This document shows, piece by piece, positions 51,348-60,229 of a stretch of 64,000 bases of DNA. The notes under the pieces were generated by a model. That model was not told where the DNA came from. It was given only the letters and a program-made list of their open reading frames with translations, and made no database searches. The stretch is from Metabacillus sp. FJAT-52054 (GTDB taxonomy: Bacteria > Bacillota > Bacilli > Bacillales > Bacillaceae), in assembly GCF_037201815.1 (NCBI RefSeq), contig NZ_CP147407.1:3914723-3978722 (forward strand), in the 5' to 3' direction. The position numbers and the translations under genes are program-made. The stretch's first letter is position 1, and the number at the start of each line of letters is the position of its first letter.

Positions 51348-51962
51348 TCAATTATTAATGTATTTCTCAAATACGTAGCCAAAATCTCTGATGCTGTATT
51401 GCTTTTTCGTATCCATGAGCCAGTTGAAGGCTGTTTGGTTTACTTTTTTGAACTCTTCGGACAGGCTTCCTTCTGTGCTTCTCATATTGCCGAGCGTAGA
51501 GGATGCCATTTGAAGGCTTTGCTTTGCATACTCCAGCGCCTGGTGGCTTTCGCGGTTGATTTCAGCAATCTTAATGAGAGCTTTATAGAGATCCTTCAGC
51601 TCTTCCAGATGCTTTTTATGTACATCGATTGAGAACGCGGTATTTCCGAGCTTAAATTTAATCTCTACATCCAAATCTACCGTTCCTGCCGTTTCGAGAA
51701 AGACCTCTGAGATTTTATTTGCGCGGTATTCATATCGCTTCAGTGTACGTTTTTTGCTTGCAGCACTTGCTCCGTCCAAATGAACAAGGGCGCGGTTTGT
51801 GAAGCAATATTCATCAGCTTTTGATTTGATCAGGAAAAAGATCCGTTCGTTCTCTTCATGCAGGATGTAATCATCTGCGTCCACCTTGTCATAATCGGCA
51901 GGCTTGATGACGCTCCCAATATCACTAAGTCCCAGCATATCTGATGCTACTTTTCCAAACAT
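51348..51962 (-). CDS. YvbH-like PH-domain protein
   Basis: A 204-residue soluble protein with a bacterial PH-like N-terminal domain (about 1-125; SDEYCFTNRALVHLDGASAASKKRTLKRY) and a helical C terminus (MASSTLGNMRSTEGSLSEEFKKVNQ). Length and text resemble B. subtilis YvbH; function unknown. The second ATG (51962) is the better start because AAAGGAAG lies at correct spacing. Confidence 0.8.
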   Translation of the reverse strand: MFGKVASDMLGLSDIGSVIKPADYDKVDADDYILHEENERIFFLIKSKADEYCFTNRALVHLDGASAASKKRTLKRYEYRANKISEVFLETAGTVDLDVEIKFKLGNTAFSIDVHKKHLEELKDLYKALIKIAEINRESHQALEYAKQSLQMASSTLGNMRSTEGSLSEEFKKVNQTAFNWLMDTKKQYSIRDFGYVFEKYINN

Positions 51963-52013
51963 ATACATCTTCCTTTCAACTGTTTATGGTTCTAGTCTAA
52001 CATAGAGAGTCTG

Positions 52014-52562
52014 CTATTCTGCTAGATGAGTTTCCAAAAATTTTGTAATTTCCGGATCTCCTTTTGCCATCCGATCGGCAACGTCCTTCTTCCATTTTTC
52101 CGGATCGTCTGCATACATGGATAAATCCTCACCAAAAAGAGACTGAAGCTCGTCTTTTGTCACTTTTAAAGACATTGGCTTCTCCGTTTCGATTTTCAAT
52201 TCAGCCCACTCTGCATTTTCAATCAGGATGAGCAGGGAGGCTGCATTATTCAGCAGCACCTTTTGACTGTTTTTCGCATCCCAGCTTTTTTCAAAAGAAG
52301 CTTCATTTTGACCATTCTTCAGCCCGTACGTGACCGTCAGACCATAAGGCTTTTCCTTCGTATCAAGCTGCAGTGTTTTTACATACTGACTGCCTGGAAG
52401 CTGGCTTAAGATTCCGCCTACAGCGCTATTGTCTCCAACGAATGTGTGTTTCTCATCTATAAGAACTCTCTGGGCTGCGGCTTCCCCAGACTCTCCAGAT
52501 TGGCACCCTGCAAAAAGAGTTACTGCACCTGTTAAAAATAAAAACGCCAGCCATTTTTTCAA
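52014..52562 (-). CDS. DUF4825-type lipoprotein
   Basis: A 182-residue lipoprotein: signal WLAFLFLTGAVTLFAGC with lipobox FAGC, then HTFVGDNSAVGGILSQLPGSQYVKTL, which is the pattern of DUF4825 domains, and a helical C terminus. It would be anchored outside the membrane. TTG start at 52562 behind GGGAGGCGG. It shares its strand with the YvbH-like gene (51 bases) and the methyltransferase. Role unknown. Confidence 0.78.
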   Translation of the reverse strand: MKKWLAFLFLTGAVTLFAGCQSGESGEAAAQRVLIDEKHTFVGDNSAVGGILSQLPGSQYVKTLQLDTKEKPYGLTVTYGLKNGQNEASFEKSWDAKNSQKVLLNNAASLLILIENAEWAELKIETEKPMSLKVTKDELQSLFGEDLSMYADDPEKWKKDVADRMAKGDPEITKFLETHLAE

Positions 52563-52613
52563 AAAACCGCCTCCCATATGCTATACGATCCATAAGGAAA
52601 TAAGTTCCCATTT

Positions 52614-53654
52614 TCAGCGCGGTTTTGCCACGATTCCATTATGAACTTTAATGAAACCGTGACGGAGAATTTCAAAGCCGCCTTCATACACATAAAGCCC
52701 CATCTGCCGTATATCCATGAGCTCCCGGTACGTATGGTTCATTATATCGGCCATGATGGTGTAGAACAGCTTGGATTTCAATTGCAGCCTTGGAGTTGTC
52801 ATAATGACATAACCCCCCGGCTTTAAAAATTTGCGGTGCCAATCCAACGCCTCGTGCTTCAGCTCATCCGGAAAATGCTCTAACAAACCGACGCTTAAGA
52901 CAATGTCGAACTCTTTTCCGAATTGTAAATTCCTTATATCTTCAACCAAAAAGGTGATGTTCATCTGATCCTTATACCATACCTTCATATGGCCCGTCTG
53001 CGGGTTCGTTCCAAGGAAGGGATACGTATCGGGAAAGTGCCCAAAACGGTCGGTTTTGCAGAATTCATCATAATCAGCCATCACAATCTCACCGCCGGGG
53101 TACATGGCATAAAGCTGCATGGCTTCATATCCTTCTGCAGCGCCGAGGAAGAGGATTCTCGGTTTATGGACGTCCAATCCTTCAAACAGGGCGCGCTTGC
53201 CCCTTGGATCCCAGACACCATCCTCGATTCGGTGGGCATAGTTCCATAATGATAAGCGGACGGTTTCCCCTAATGCTTCTTTAACTTCTGAAAACCGGAA
53301 TCTGGAGAGGTGCTGCTTCAGTTCGCGCTTGCTTTGGGTTAGTTCATCTGGTACGTCCTTCACAAACCATTCGTGAAAGGACCGGTTAAAGTATTCCCAT
53401 GAAGCTTTTACGGACATTTCCCCGTTCTCGCGTTCATACTCGCGTTTGGATTTAGCGGCGATTTTCACTTCATACGGCTTTCCTGCTTCTTTCCAGGTCA
53501 AATTAGACCAATCACTGACTAGACCAGCATTAAAAAACTTTTCATTTTCCTTCGCATGTCTCATATCCACCCTGTAGCTCGGCAGCAGTTCCGTAATACC
53601 TGCATCATCTTCCGTATACCGCAATGAATGTTGAACCGCATTTATTAATTCCAT
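52614..53654 (-). CDS. Class I SAM-dependent methyltransferase
   Basis: A 346-residue protein. The first ~150 residues are helical and charged with no recognised domain; from about 165 a Rossmann methyltransferase domain starts with the SAM motif RILFLGAAEGYEAMQLYAMYPG-type glycine loop, then FDIVLSVGLLEHFPDE and PGGYVIMTTP. The substrate is unknown; small molecules are typical for this group. ATG at 53654, with GGAAGGGAG upstream. Confidence 0.8.
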   Translation of the reverse strand: MELINAVQHSLRYTEDDAGITELLPSYRVDMRHAKENEKFFNAGLVSDWSNLTWKEAGKPYEVKIAAKSKREYERENGEMSVKASWEYFNRSFHEWFVKDVPDELTQSKRELKQHLSRFRFSEVKEALGETVRLSLWNYAHRIEDGVWDPRGKRALFEGLDVHKPRILFLGAAEGYEAMQLYAMYPGGEIVMADYDEFCKTDRFGHFPDTYPFLGTNPQTGHMKVWYKDQMNITFLVEDIRNLQFGKEFDIVLSVGLLEHFPDELKHEALDWHRKFLKPGGYVIMTTPRLQLKSKLFYTIMADIMNHTYRELMDIRQMGLYVYEGGFEILRHGFIKVHNGIVAKPR

Positions 53655-53851
53655 ATGAATACGCTCCCTTCCAATTTACGCGTAGCAGAATAATTGCTGA
53701 CAAGAGGGGGAATAGTTAGCAGATGTGTTTTCTATATAATAGTTCCACAATTTTTTTTCATACCCTTCTGAAAAAAAAACACTTTTGATATACGCGAAAC
53801 AGTGGTAAGATAATAAATGTTTTTTTACTATAACTATAGGTGGCGAGTAAA

Positions 53852-55744
53852 TTGTCAGATGATTCAAAACAACGTGATAAATTTGTCCCTTACGTTCCTT
53901 CATCTAAATCTTTGCCTGAACTGACTGTAACCGCTATTGTTCTTGGTATTATTTTAGCGGTCGTGTTTGGTGCAGCGAATGCATACTTAGGACTTCGGAT
54001 TGGCTTAACGGTATCAGCATCTATTCCTGCTGCAGTTATTTCAATGGCAATTTTAAGAGGATTATTCAGAAGGAACTCGATTTTGGAAAACAACATCGTT
54101 CAGACGATGACGACAGCAGGAGAAGCGGTTGGAGCCGGAGCGGTATTCACCCTTCCTGCCTTATTTCTTTGGGATGTGGATGTCAGCCAGGGGCTGATTA
54201 TCTTCGTGGTCCTTACCGGGGGATTCCTTGGTGTATTTATGATGGTGCCTCTTCGCCAGCTTTTAATTGTCAGAGAGCATGAGATCCTCCCTTATCCGGA
54301 AGGCACAGCTTGTGCTGAAGTGCTTAAATCCGGTGAAGAAGGCGGAAACAGTGCGAAGCTGATTGGAATCGGCCTGTTAATCGGCGGAGGTTTTAAAGCA
54401 CTTGGCGATGGATTTAAATTGTTTAAGACCGAAGTGGAAACCGGCATAACAAACTTTAAAAATGCCGTAGTCGGGATTGATACACTGCCTGCCCTTCTCG
54501 GTGTCGGCTATATTATCGGACCTAGAGTTGCCGGTCAAATGCTTGGCGGCGGACTTCTTGCCTGGATCGTCCTGATCCCTGCAATCGGCTTCTTCGGAGG
54601 CGGTTCTGACGCTGCAATCTTCCCTGCTGATGCCCCAATCAGCGAATTGGATGCATGGGGTATTTGGGAAGGGTATATCCGCTATATCGGTGCCGGAGCG
54701 GTTGCAGTAGCCGGTTTGATTACCTTGGTTAAATCCCTTCCGACCCTTTTCAGTTCGGCGTTTGCTACATTCAAAGGGGTTCGTGATAATAGAGGGAACC
54801 TGCAGGCAGCACCAATCCGGACAGAGCAGGACATTCCGATGAAATATGTATTAATCGGGATCCTTGCACTTGTTTTGATTATCGCGTTTGTTCCTGTTAC
54901 GCAAATCGGAATCATTGGCGCTATTGCCATTGCGATTTTCGGATTTTTATTTGTTTCCGTGGCTTCCCGTATTGTCGGAGTCGTCGGAAGCTCTTCCTCT
55001 CCTGTTTCAGGAATGACGATTGCAACACTACTGATTGTTACGGTTGTGTATAAAGCAACCGGATTCTCCGGCATGGATGGAATGGTTGCTGCCCTTCTCG
55101 TAGCTGCAATCATCTGTACAGCCCTTGCTGTTGCAGGAGATATTTCCCAGGATTTAAAAACCGGCTACATTGTCGGAGGAACGCCTTGGAAGCAGCAGGT
55201 TGCGATGATGATTGGTGTCGTTGCATCCGGTTCCCTGATTGGATTCATTCTAATTTTGATGGACAATGCGTACACCATGGGTTCAGCTGATCTTCCTGCA
55301 CCGAAAGCCGCGTTAATGAAAATTTTGGCTGAGGGTGTTCTTGGCGGAGATCTTCCTTGGGATCTAATCTTTATTGGAGCGGCAATTGCCGTAACGCTTG
55401 AATTCTTCGGAATGAATTCTCTTGTCGTAGCGGTTGGTATTTACCTGCCTGTCCACGTAAGCACACCCATTATGATTGGCGGATTTGTACGCTTCTTCAT
55501 TGAGAAATTCTCGAAGACCAAAGAAGCTCTTGCAGAACGTACAGACCGAGGAACCCTGTTTGCATCCGGTCTGATTGCAGGAGAGGCTCTTATCGGGGTT
55601 GTCATTGCGATTCTCCTGTATTTTGAAGTAAACATTCCGGAAAATGCCCTGTTCCCTAGTGCATTGCTTCCGTTTATCCTATTCCTTCTTTTAGCGGTAC
55701 TGCTTGGGTATGTATCGTTTAAAGGCAGCAAAAAGCGTGTTTAA
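53852..55744 (+). CDS. OPT family transporter
   Basis: A 630-residue membrane protein with about 14-16 hydrophobic segments; FGAANAYLGLRIGLTVSASIPAAVISMAILR near the start and EILPYPEGTACAEVLKSGEEGG are OPT signatures. Bacterial OPT proteins import oligopeptides or metal-chelates driven by protons. TTG start at 53852 behind AGGTGG. Its stop overlaps the start of a PqqD-like gene, so both are translated from one mRNA. Confidence 0.88.
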   Translation: MSDDSKQRDKFVPYVPSSKSLPELTVTAIVLGIILAVVFGAANAYLGLRIGLTVSASIPAAVISMAILRGLFRRNSILENNIVQTMTTAGEAVGAGAVFTLPALFLWDVDVSQGLIIFVVLTGGFLGVFMMVPLRQLLIVREHEILPYPEGTACAEVLKSGEEGGNSAKLIGIGLLIGGGFKALGDGFKLFKTEVETGITNFKNAVVGIDTLPALLGVGYIIGPRVAGQMLGGGLLAWIVLIPAIGFFGGGSDAAIFPADAPISELDAWGIWEGYIRYIGAGAVAVAGLITLVKSLPTLFSSAFATFKGVRDNRGNLQAAPIRTEQDIPMKYVLIGILALVLIIAFVPVTQIGIIGAIAIAIFGFLFVSVASRIVGVVGSSSSPVSGMTIATLLIVTVVYKATGFSGMDGMVAALLVAAIICTALAVAGDISQDLKTGYIVGGTPWKQQVAMMIGVVASGSLIGFILILMDNAYTMGSADLPAPKAALMKILAEGVLGGDLPWDLIFIGAAIAVTLEFFGMNSLVVAVGIYLPVHVSTPIMIGGFVRFFIEKFSKTKEALAERTDRGTLFASGLIAGEALIGVVIAILLYFEVNIPENALFPSALLPFILFLLLAVLLGYVSFKGSKKRV

Positions 55745-56087
55745 TAAGAAAAAAGAGAGGAACCTGCTTGAACTGGTTCCTCTTCTTGCTAATCATGTTG
55801 AACTGCAGATGAAGGACGGCGGCAAAGGGGTTTTAATCGTACAGCGGGCAAACTGGGCTGAACGATTTTCCATCCGTTTCTTGAAACAGCCTGCTTTTAG
55901 AACCATTCAGATGGATGAGTACGGGACGTATGCCCTCTCACAAATGAAGGATGATGCCACCGTGACGGATCTGGCCAATGCTATGAGCGCCCATTTTGGC
56001 GAAGATGCCGAGCCCGTTCTCCCCCGGCTGACAAAATTTATTCAAATCCTGGAATCGCAGGAATGGCTAATATGGAAAGATGAATGA
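55737..56087 (+). CDS. PqqD-like (RiPP recognition-type) protein
   Basis: A 116-residue protein. The middle, IQMDEYGTYALSQMKDDATVTDLANAMSAHFGEDAE...LPRLTKFIQILESQEWL, has the winged-helix layout of PqqD domains. An N-terminal extension (about 1-45) is basic then contains VELQMKDGGKGVLIVQRANW. PqqD proteins bind precursor peptides of ribosomally made natural products, but no precursor or modifying enzyme is close by. GTG start at 55737 overlaps the OPT stop by 8 bases; the ribosome-binding site is weak (AAAGGC), so coupling is likely. Confidence 0.7.
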   Translation: MFNKKKERNLLELVPLLANHVELQMKDGGKGVLIVQRANWAERFSIRFLKQPAFRTIQMDEYGTYALSQMKDDATVTDLANAMSAHFGEDAEPVLPRLTKFIQILESQEWLIWKDE

Positions 56088-56149
56088 ACAAGAGGCTATC
56101 CAAAAAGCATCGTAGATAAACCACTTACTATTTAACTTAGATTTGTTTG

Positions 56150-56277
56150 GGCTGATTTCCGCTGCATGACGCCCTTTCCGCGGGGCGGGCGGTGAGCCTC
56201 CTCCTCGCTTCGCGACTGCGGGGTCTCACCTGTCCCGCTGCTCCCGCCGGAGTGTCGTCCTTCCGCTTCAATCAGCC
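56150..56277. repeat. G+C-rich dispersed intergenic repeat
   Basis: A 128-bp element with terminal arms GCTGATT/AATCAGC and an inner highly structured G+C-rich body (GGCGGTGAGCCTCC, CTGCGGGGTCTCACC, CCCGCTGCTCCCGCC). I recognise this from many Bacillaceae genomes as a recurring palindromic intergenic element; its function is unknown. It is far more G+C-rich than its surroundings. Confidence 0.75.
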
Positions 56278-56294
56278 TGACTCAAATTTTAAAA

Positions 56295-56335
56295 CAAAAC
56301 AGGGAAACGCTATAAAATGCGTCTCCCTGTTTTTG
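56295..56335 (-). terminator. Terminator of the pseudouridine synthase gene
   Basis: CAAAACAGGGAAACGC (56295-56310) pairs with GCGTCTCCCTGTTTTG (56319-56335) with one G-U and one bulge; T-rich on the minus strand, seven bases past the stop at 56342. Confidence 0.82.
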
Positions 56336-56341
56336 TTAATG

Positions 56342-57088
56342 TTACTTTCCAGACGTAATTCCCCTGGTTTTACCATATAGCTTTTCAAATAAAGTCAGCA
56401 TCTCATCGTCCGTAAGATGCCTCCATACCCCAAGCTCAATCCCTTCCAGATTTATGTTCATGATCCGGATTCTTTCAAGCCTCTTTACATAGAAGCCGAG
56501 CTCCTTGCACATTCTTCTGATCTGTCTGTTCAGCCCTTGAGTCAATATGATCCGGAACGTGTCAGAGGATATTCGGCTTACTTTGCACGGATTGGTGACT
56601 GTCCCAAGAATGGCAACACCCGCTCCCATCTTTTCCAGAAATTCATCTCCGAACGGCTTGGTGACGGTCACCACATATTCCTTCTCGTGGCTGTTCTCAG
56701 AGCGAAGAATTCGATTTGAAATATCGCCATCGTTTGTCATGATTAAAAGTCCCTGGGAATCCTTATCCAAACGGCCAACAGGAAAAATCCTCACTGGATA
56801 GTCCATATACTCGAAAAGGTTATTACGCACGTCTCTGACAGCGGTGCACACAATGCCGGGAGGCTTATTTAAAGCGATATAGACAGGTTTTGGCTTTTCA
56901 GGTATGGGCATCCCCTTCACAAGAACGGCATCTTCCTCTGAAACGTCCTGACCGCGGACACAAACGCTGCCATTTACGGTAATACTGCCTTCTTCAATGA
57001 AACGGTCTATTTCTCTTCTGGACCAGTGCCCTGAGAGACTCATATATTTATTGATTCTCAAACTTCCGCCTGCTTTCGTTTTTTCCAT
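56342..57088 (-). CDS. rluF: 23S rRNA pseudouridine synthase, RluF/RsuA family
   Basis: A 248-residue enzyme with an N-terminal S4 RNA-binding domain (INKYMSLSGHWSRREIDRFIEEGSITVNG, about 12-60) and the RsuA/RluE/RluF catalytic domain with the aspartate in GRLDKDSQGLLIMTND and the LTQGLNRQIRRMC motif. It isomerises uridine in 23S rRNA. The start is uncertain: ATG at 57088 has weak AAGAGA upstream; a TTG at 57112 has no site. It lies 45 bases after the ABC ATPase gene. Confidence 0.85.
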   Translation of the reverse strand: MEKTKAGGSLRINKYMSLSGHWSRREIDRFIEEGSITVNGSVCVRGQDVSEEDAVLVKGMPIPEKPKPVYIALNKPPGIVCTAVRDVRNNLFEYMDYPVRIFPVGRLDKDSQGLLIMTNDGDISNRILRSENSHEKEYVVTVTKPFGDEFLEKMGAGVAILGTVTNPCKVSRISSDTFRIILTQGLNRQIRRMCKELGFYVKRLERIRIMNINLEGIELGVWRHLTDDEMLTLFEKLYGKTRGITSGK

Positions 57089-57133
57089 TCTCTTATTAAA
57101 CGCTTTTTTCAAGGGAAGGGCAATGCTGGTTTT

Positions 57134-57847
57134 TTACCGGTTCAGAAGGTTATAGATCCACTCATCCCGGGAGGTGTTCCCTCCATATTCCTCTTCCGCC
57201 TCATTCGCTGTGCCAATAAAGGAAAAATCCCCATCCTTTAAAACACCGATTCTGTTAAACAAGGTCATAATTTCGTTTAAATCATGGGTCGTATAAACGA
57301 TTGTTTTTCCTTCATCCGCAAGCTTTCTTACGAGACGGTTAATCTCTAGCTTCGATTGAAGGTCGATTCCGACAGTCGGCTCATCCATCAGCAAAATATC
57401 CGGCTGATGAATGAGCGCTGCGGCAATATTGAGCTTCCTTTTCATGCCTCCTGAGAGTCTGCTTACCTTCTCCTCCCACTGATCCTCGAGCTGAACGTCA
57501 GAACAAAGCTTCTTTAAGCTTTCTTCAGATGCCTTGATTTTGGCCAGCTTGCTGAACACGATCATGTTTTCCTTCACGGTATTTTGCTCCCAAAGAGCAA
57601 TTTCCTGCGGTACATAGCCGATGCATTCCCTGACCTTTCTTTTCTGTTTCCTGCTGTCCATACCGTTAATATAAGCCGTTCCGGAATCCGGTTTAGAAAT
57701 CGCCGCGAGAATGGAAAGAAGGGTAGACTTGCCGGCCCCGTTCCTGCCAAGGAGCCCAAATACCTCACCTTTGGAGATTGTGAGAGACACCTCTTTAAGG
57801 GGCTGCTTTTTTCCATAGGTCTTGGTGACTTTATCTATATTAATCAT
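57134..57847 (-). CDS. ABC transporter ATP-binding protein (ABC-2 exporter)
   Basis: A 237-residue ATPase: Walker A GRNGAGKST, signature LSGGMKRKLN, Walker B ILLMDEPTVGID. It is of the drug/polymer ABC-2 exporter class. Its start overlaps the permease stop by 4 bases. Fourth gene of a tightly packed operon (60230-61909, 59007-60221, 57844-59010, 57134-57847). Confidence 0.9.
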   Translation of the reverse strand: MINIDKVTKTYGKKQPLKEVSLTISKGEVFGLLGRNGAGKSTLLSILAAISKPDSGTAYINGMDSRKQKRKVRECIGYVPQEIALWEQNTVKENMIVFSKLAKIKASEESLKKLCSDVQLEDQWEEKVSRLSGGMKRKLNIAAALIHQPDILLMDEPTVGIDLQSKLEINRLVRKLADEGKTIVYTTHDLNEIMTLFNRIGVLKDGDFSFIGTANEAEEEYGGNTSRDEWIYNLLNR

Positions 57848-59010
57848 CGGGTACTCCTTAAGCGAGACATTGAAATAAAGATAAGGATACTGCTCAGGGC
57901 TGATGTAAGAACCAGCTTCAGCCAGATGGAGCCGCTATAAAGATCCCAGTTCAGAACAGGTGCCTGAGGCAGCCATTCCTGCAGGTTTTTCAGCTGCGGC
58001 AGAATTTCACCAGCAGGGACAACGCTTCCTCCAAGCAGACTTACTGTAAAAATCCACACGGTACTTGCCGTGTAATAATTACCTGTATGCGGTGAGATGC
58101 TGGCGAGAAAAAAACTGACAGATAGCCCAAGCATCATGAAAATCACCATTGGAATGAGCAGCGTAATCGAGGTTCCGCTTTCAAGCCTGCCAATCATCCA
58201 CCAGCTGACTGCAGCCTGTATTACATTCAGGGCCAGGTACGCAATGAAGGATTGCACAATATAAGCATTGAGCCCTGCCGGTGTCGTCTGGATGCGTTTA
58301 TAAAGAACGTCTTTTTCCTTTGGAATCCAGTCACATGTGAACATGCACAAGAGCAAGGCAGCTATCGTCCATATTCTAGCTGGAGATTCAAGCAATCCCG
58401 ATCCGGAATCGGACTCCATTTCCGCGCTTTTTTCCTTCTCTGCAGGGACATACCGGATAGTCATGAGCGGCTTTGGCTCCCATTGCTGATCTGCGTATTG
58501 ATAGGCTTCCTGCCAGATTCCTTCTATAGCTGAAAAATTCCCCTCATATTTCCGGGCAATCTTTTCCACCCGGTTTGCCGCTTTAGCGCTGGATGTAAAC
58601 CGGATCACTTCACTCGCAGCTATCTCCCGAACCACACCTGAGGCTACTGATAACGGAGAGGTCCGCATTTCAATAATGCCTTCTCTCTCACCATCCCTAA
58701 TTGATTGTTTAAAGCCTTCTTTAATTATGAAAACCGTATCCGTTTCTTCTCTTAGCAGCAAATCTTTTGCATCCGCTTCGGTCGTTTGAGAAAGCTTAAT
58801 CCGTTCCTGTTTTTCCAGTCTGTTTATGAAGGTTTTTGAAAAATCAGTCCGGTCCTGATCTACGATGGCGACCGGTACACTCAAATCCTCTTCGACATTT
58901 CCTGTGAATTCACTTAACCCGTATATGGCGGCAGCCGGCAAAAAGAGAAGGAGGAGAAGGAGAAATGGCTTTTTCAGGATTTGCATGAATGTATGATGCG
59001 CTATTCTCAT
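57844..59010 (-). CDS. ABC-2 type permease, first of pair by distance to ATPase
   Basis: A 388-residue permease of the ABC-2/YhgE-like layout: one N-terminal membrane helix (FLLLLLLFLPAAAIYGL), an extracytoplasmic domain of about 180 residues (DQDRTDFSKTFINRLEKQ), then five or six helices. The ATG at 59010 follows GGAGGCG; the upstream permease stop overlaps it as ATGA. Confidence 0.87.
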   Translation of the reverse strand: MRIAHHTFMQILKKPFLLLLLLFLPAAAIYGLSEFTGNVEEDLSVPVAIVDQDRTDFSKTFINRLEKQERIKLSQTTEADAKDLLLREETDTVFIIKEGFKQSIRDGEREGIIEMRTSPLSVASGVVREIAASEVIRFTSSAKAANRVEKIARKYEGNFSAIEGIWQEAYQYADQQWEPKPLMTIRYVPAEKEKSAEMESDSGSGLLESPARIWTIAALLLCMFTCDWIPKEKDVLYKRIQTTPAGLNAYIVQSFIAYLALNVIQAAVSWWMIGRLESGTSITLLIPMVIFMMLGLSVSFFLASISPHTGNYYTASTVWIFTVSLLGGSVVPAGEILPQLKNLQEWLPQAPVLNWDLYSGSIWLKLVLTSALSSILIFISMSRLRSTR

Positions 59011-60221
59011 CCTTTCGCCTCCATTCTCTTTTCTCTCAGGAACGCACCAAGTGTTATAAGAATAATTAAGGCACATAACAGAATAAGGAGAGGTCCGAAA
59101 TTAGCAGTCCCGCCTTCGAAAAGAGCGTATGTCAAATCCAGCGCGTACGTATTGATTGAGTACAATGAGTATGGTTCAAGCCATGCCGGCAAGTAGAAGG
59201 AAGGAATAAAATGCCCGCCCAGTACACAGCCTGTGGAAATAAATACAGCAGATACAAGCTGGAAAAGCCGGTCACTCGTGAAAATGGATGATACAAAACC
59301 AAATAGAGCCGTAAAAATCAGTAAGATCAAAATAGACCCTGCCCCTATTTCCAGCATGCGTTCTCCATTCCAGATATCAATCGCCTTTAAGGCATACACC
59401 CCTGCTGCAAGCAAGGGGAGCAGGAAAACACTCGCAGCCAGCCATTCGGAAAGGCTCAATCTCCAAGCACTCATTTTGTAAAGCAGCAAACGCGTCCGTA
59501 TTCCAGACGTAATCTGCCCCCGCATAAAAAGTAAGATTTGATAGGCCCAAACCATAAAAAGCAGCGTGAAGATCGATATCCCGTAGTAGGAAAGGATATT
59601 CTTCAGAAATAAACTGCCTTCTTCCGTTTCGTCAAATATTTCATTTCTTCCGAGGGCATGCAAGGAAAAGGAGAGGACATCCTTTTTATATTCTGTCTTT
59701 CTGACTTCACTTGAAAGGTCCTCTCGAAGCATAAAATCATAGATGGTGTTTATTCCGCTTTGAGCAGCCGATGTATAATCAGCTGCACTTTCCATGACCT
59801 GGCGGAACAAATAGGCCTGAAGAGGCTTATTTTCATTCCCAATCACCGTGAGAGGGACATTTTCCCCGTTCATAATGGTTTTACTGAAGTTTTCAGGCAG
59901 GATTGCCATGCCGGCAATTTTGTTTTCTTCAAGCAGCTTTCTCGCGTTCTCTTCAGTTGTTACCACAGGCTTTACAACACGTGTCAGTTCCTTATTGTCC
60001 GTCAGCTGTTTGATGACATATCCTGTCTGAAAGGTTTCATCCTGGTCTACAATTGCGGCCTTAAACGGTTCAAGGCGTTCCTTATTCGTGAACGCCTTTG
60101 CCGCAATATAAGCTGAACCGCCCATTAAGATGAGCGGGACAGAGAATAAGAGAATAAGAGTTTTCCATTTTCGGACAACGCCTTTCAGAAAGAACAGCGT
60201 CATATAAAGGAAAGATATCAT
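59007..60221 (-). CDS. ABC-2 type permease, second of pair
   Basis: A 404-residue permease of the same layout as its neighbour: N-terminal helix, an extracytoplasmic domain (AIVDQDETFQTGYVIKQL, MNGENVPLTVIGNEN), then six helices. The two permeases probably form a heterodimer with one ATPase dimer. TAGG is the only site before the ATG at 60221; the DUF6583 gene ends nine bases upstream, suggesting coupling. Confidence 0.86.
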   Translation of the reverse strand: MISFLYMTLFFLKGVVRKWKTLILLFSVPLILMGGSAYIAAKAFTNKERLEPFKAAIVDQDETFQTGYVIKQLTDNKELTRVVKPVVTTEENARKLLEENKIAGMAILPENFSKTIMNGENVPLTVIGNENKPLQAYLFRQVMESAADYTSAAQSGINTIYDFMLREDLSSEVRKTEYKKDVLSFSLHALGRNEIFDETEEGSLFLKNILSYYGISIFTLLFMVWAYQILLFMRGQITSGIRTRLLLYKMSAWRLSLSEWLAASVFLLPLLAAGVYALKAIDIWNGERMLEIGAGSILILLIFTALFGFVSSIFTSDRLFQLVSAVFISTGCVLGGHFIPSFYLPAWLEPYSLYSINTYALDLTYALFEGGTANFGPLLILLCALIILITLGAFLREKRMEAKG

Positions 60222-60229
60222 TGCCTAAC

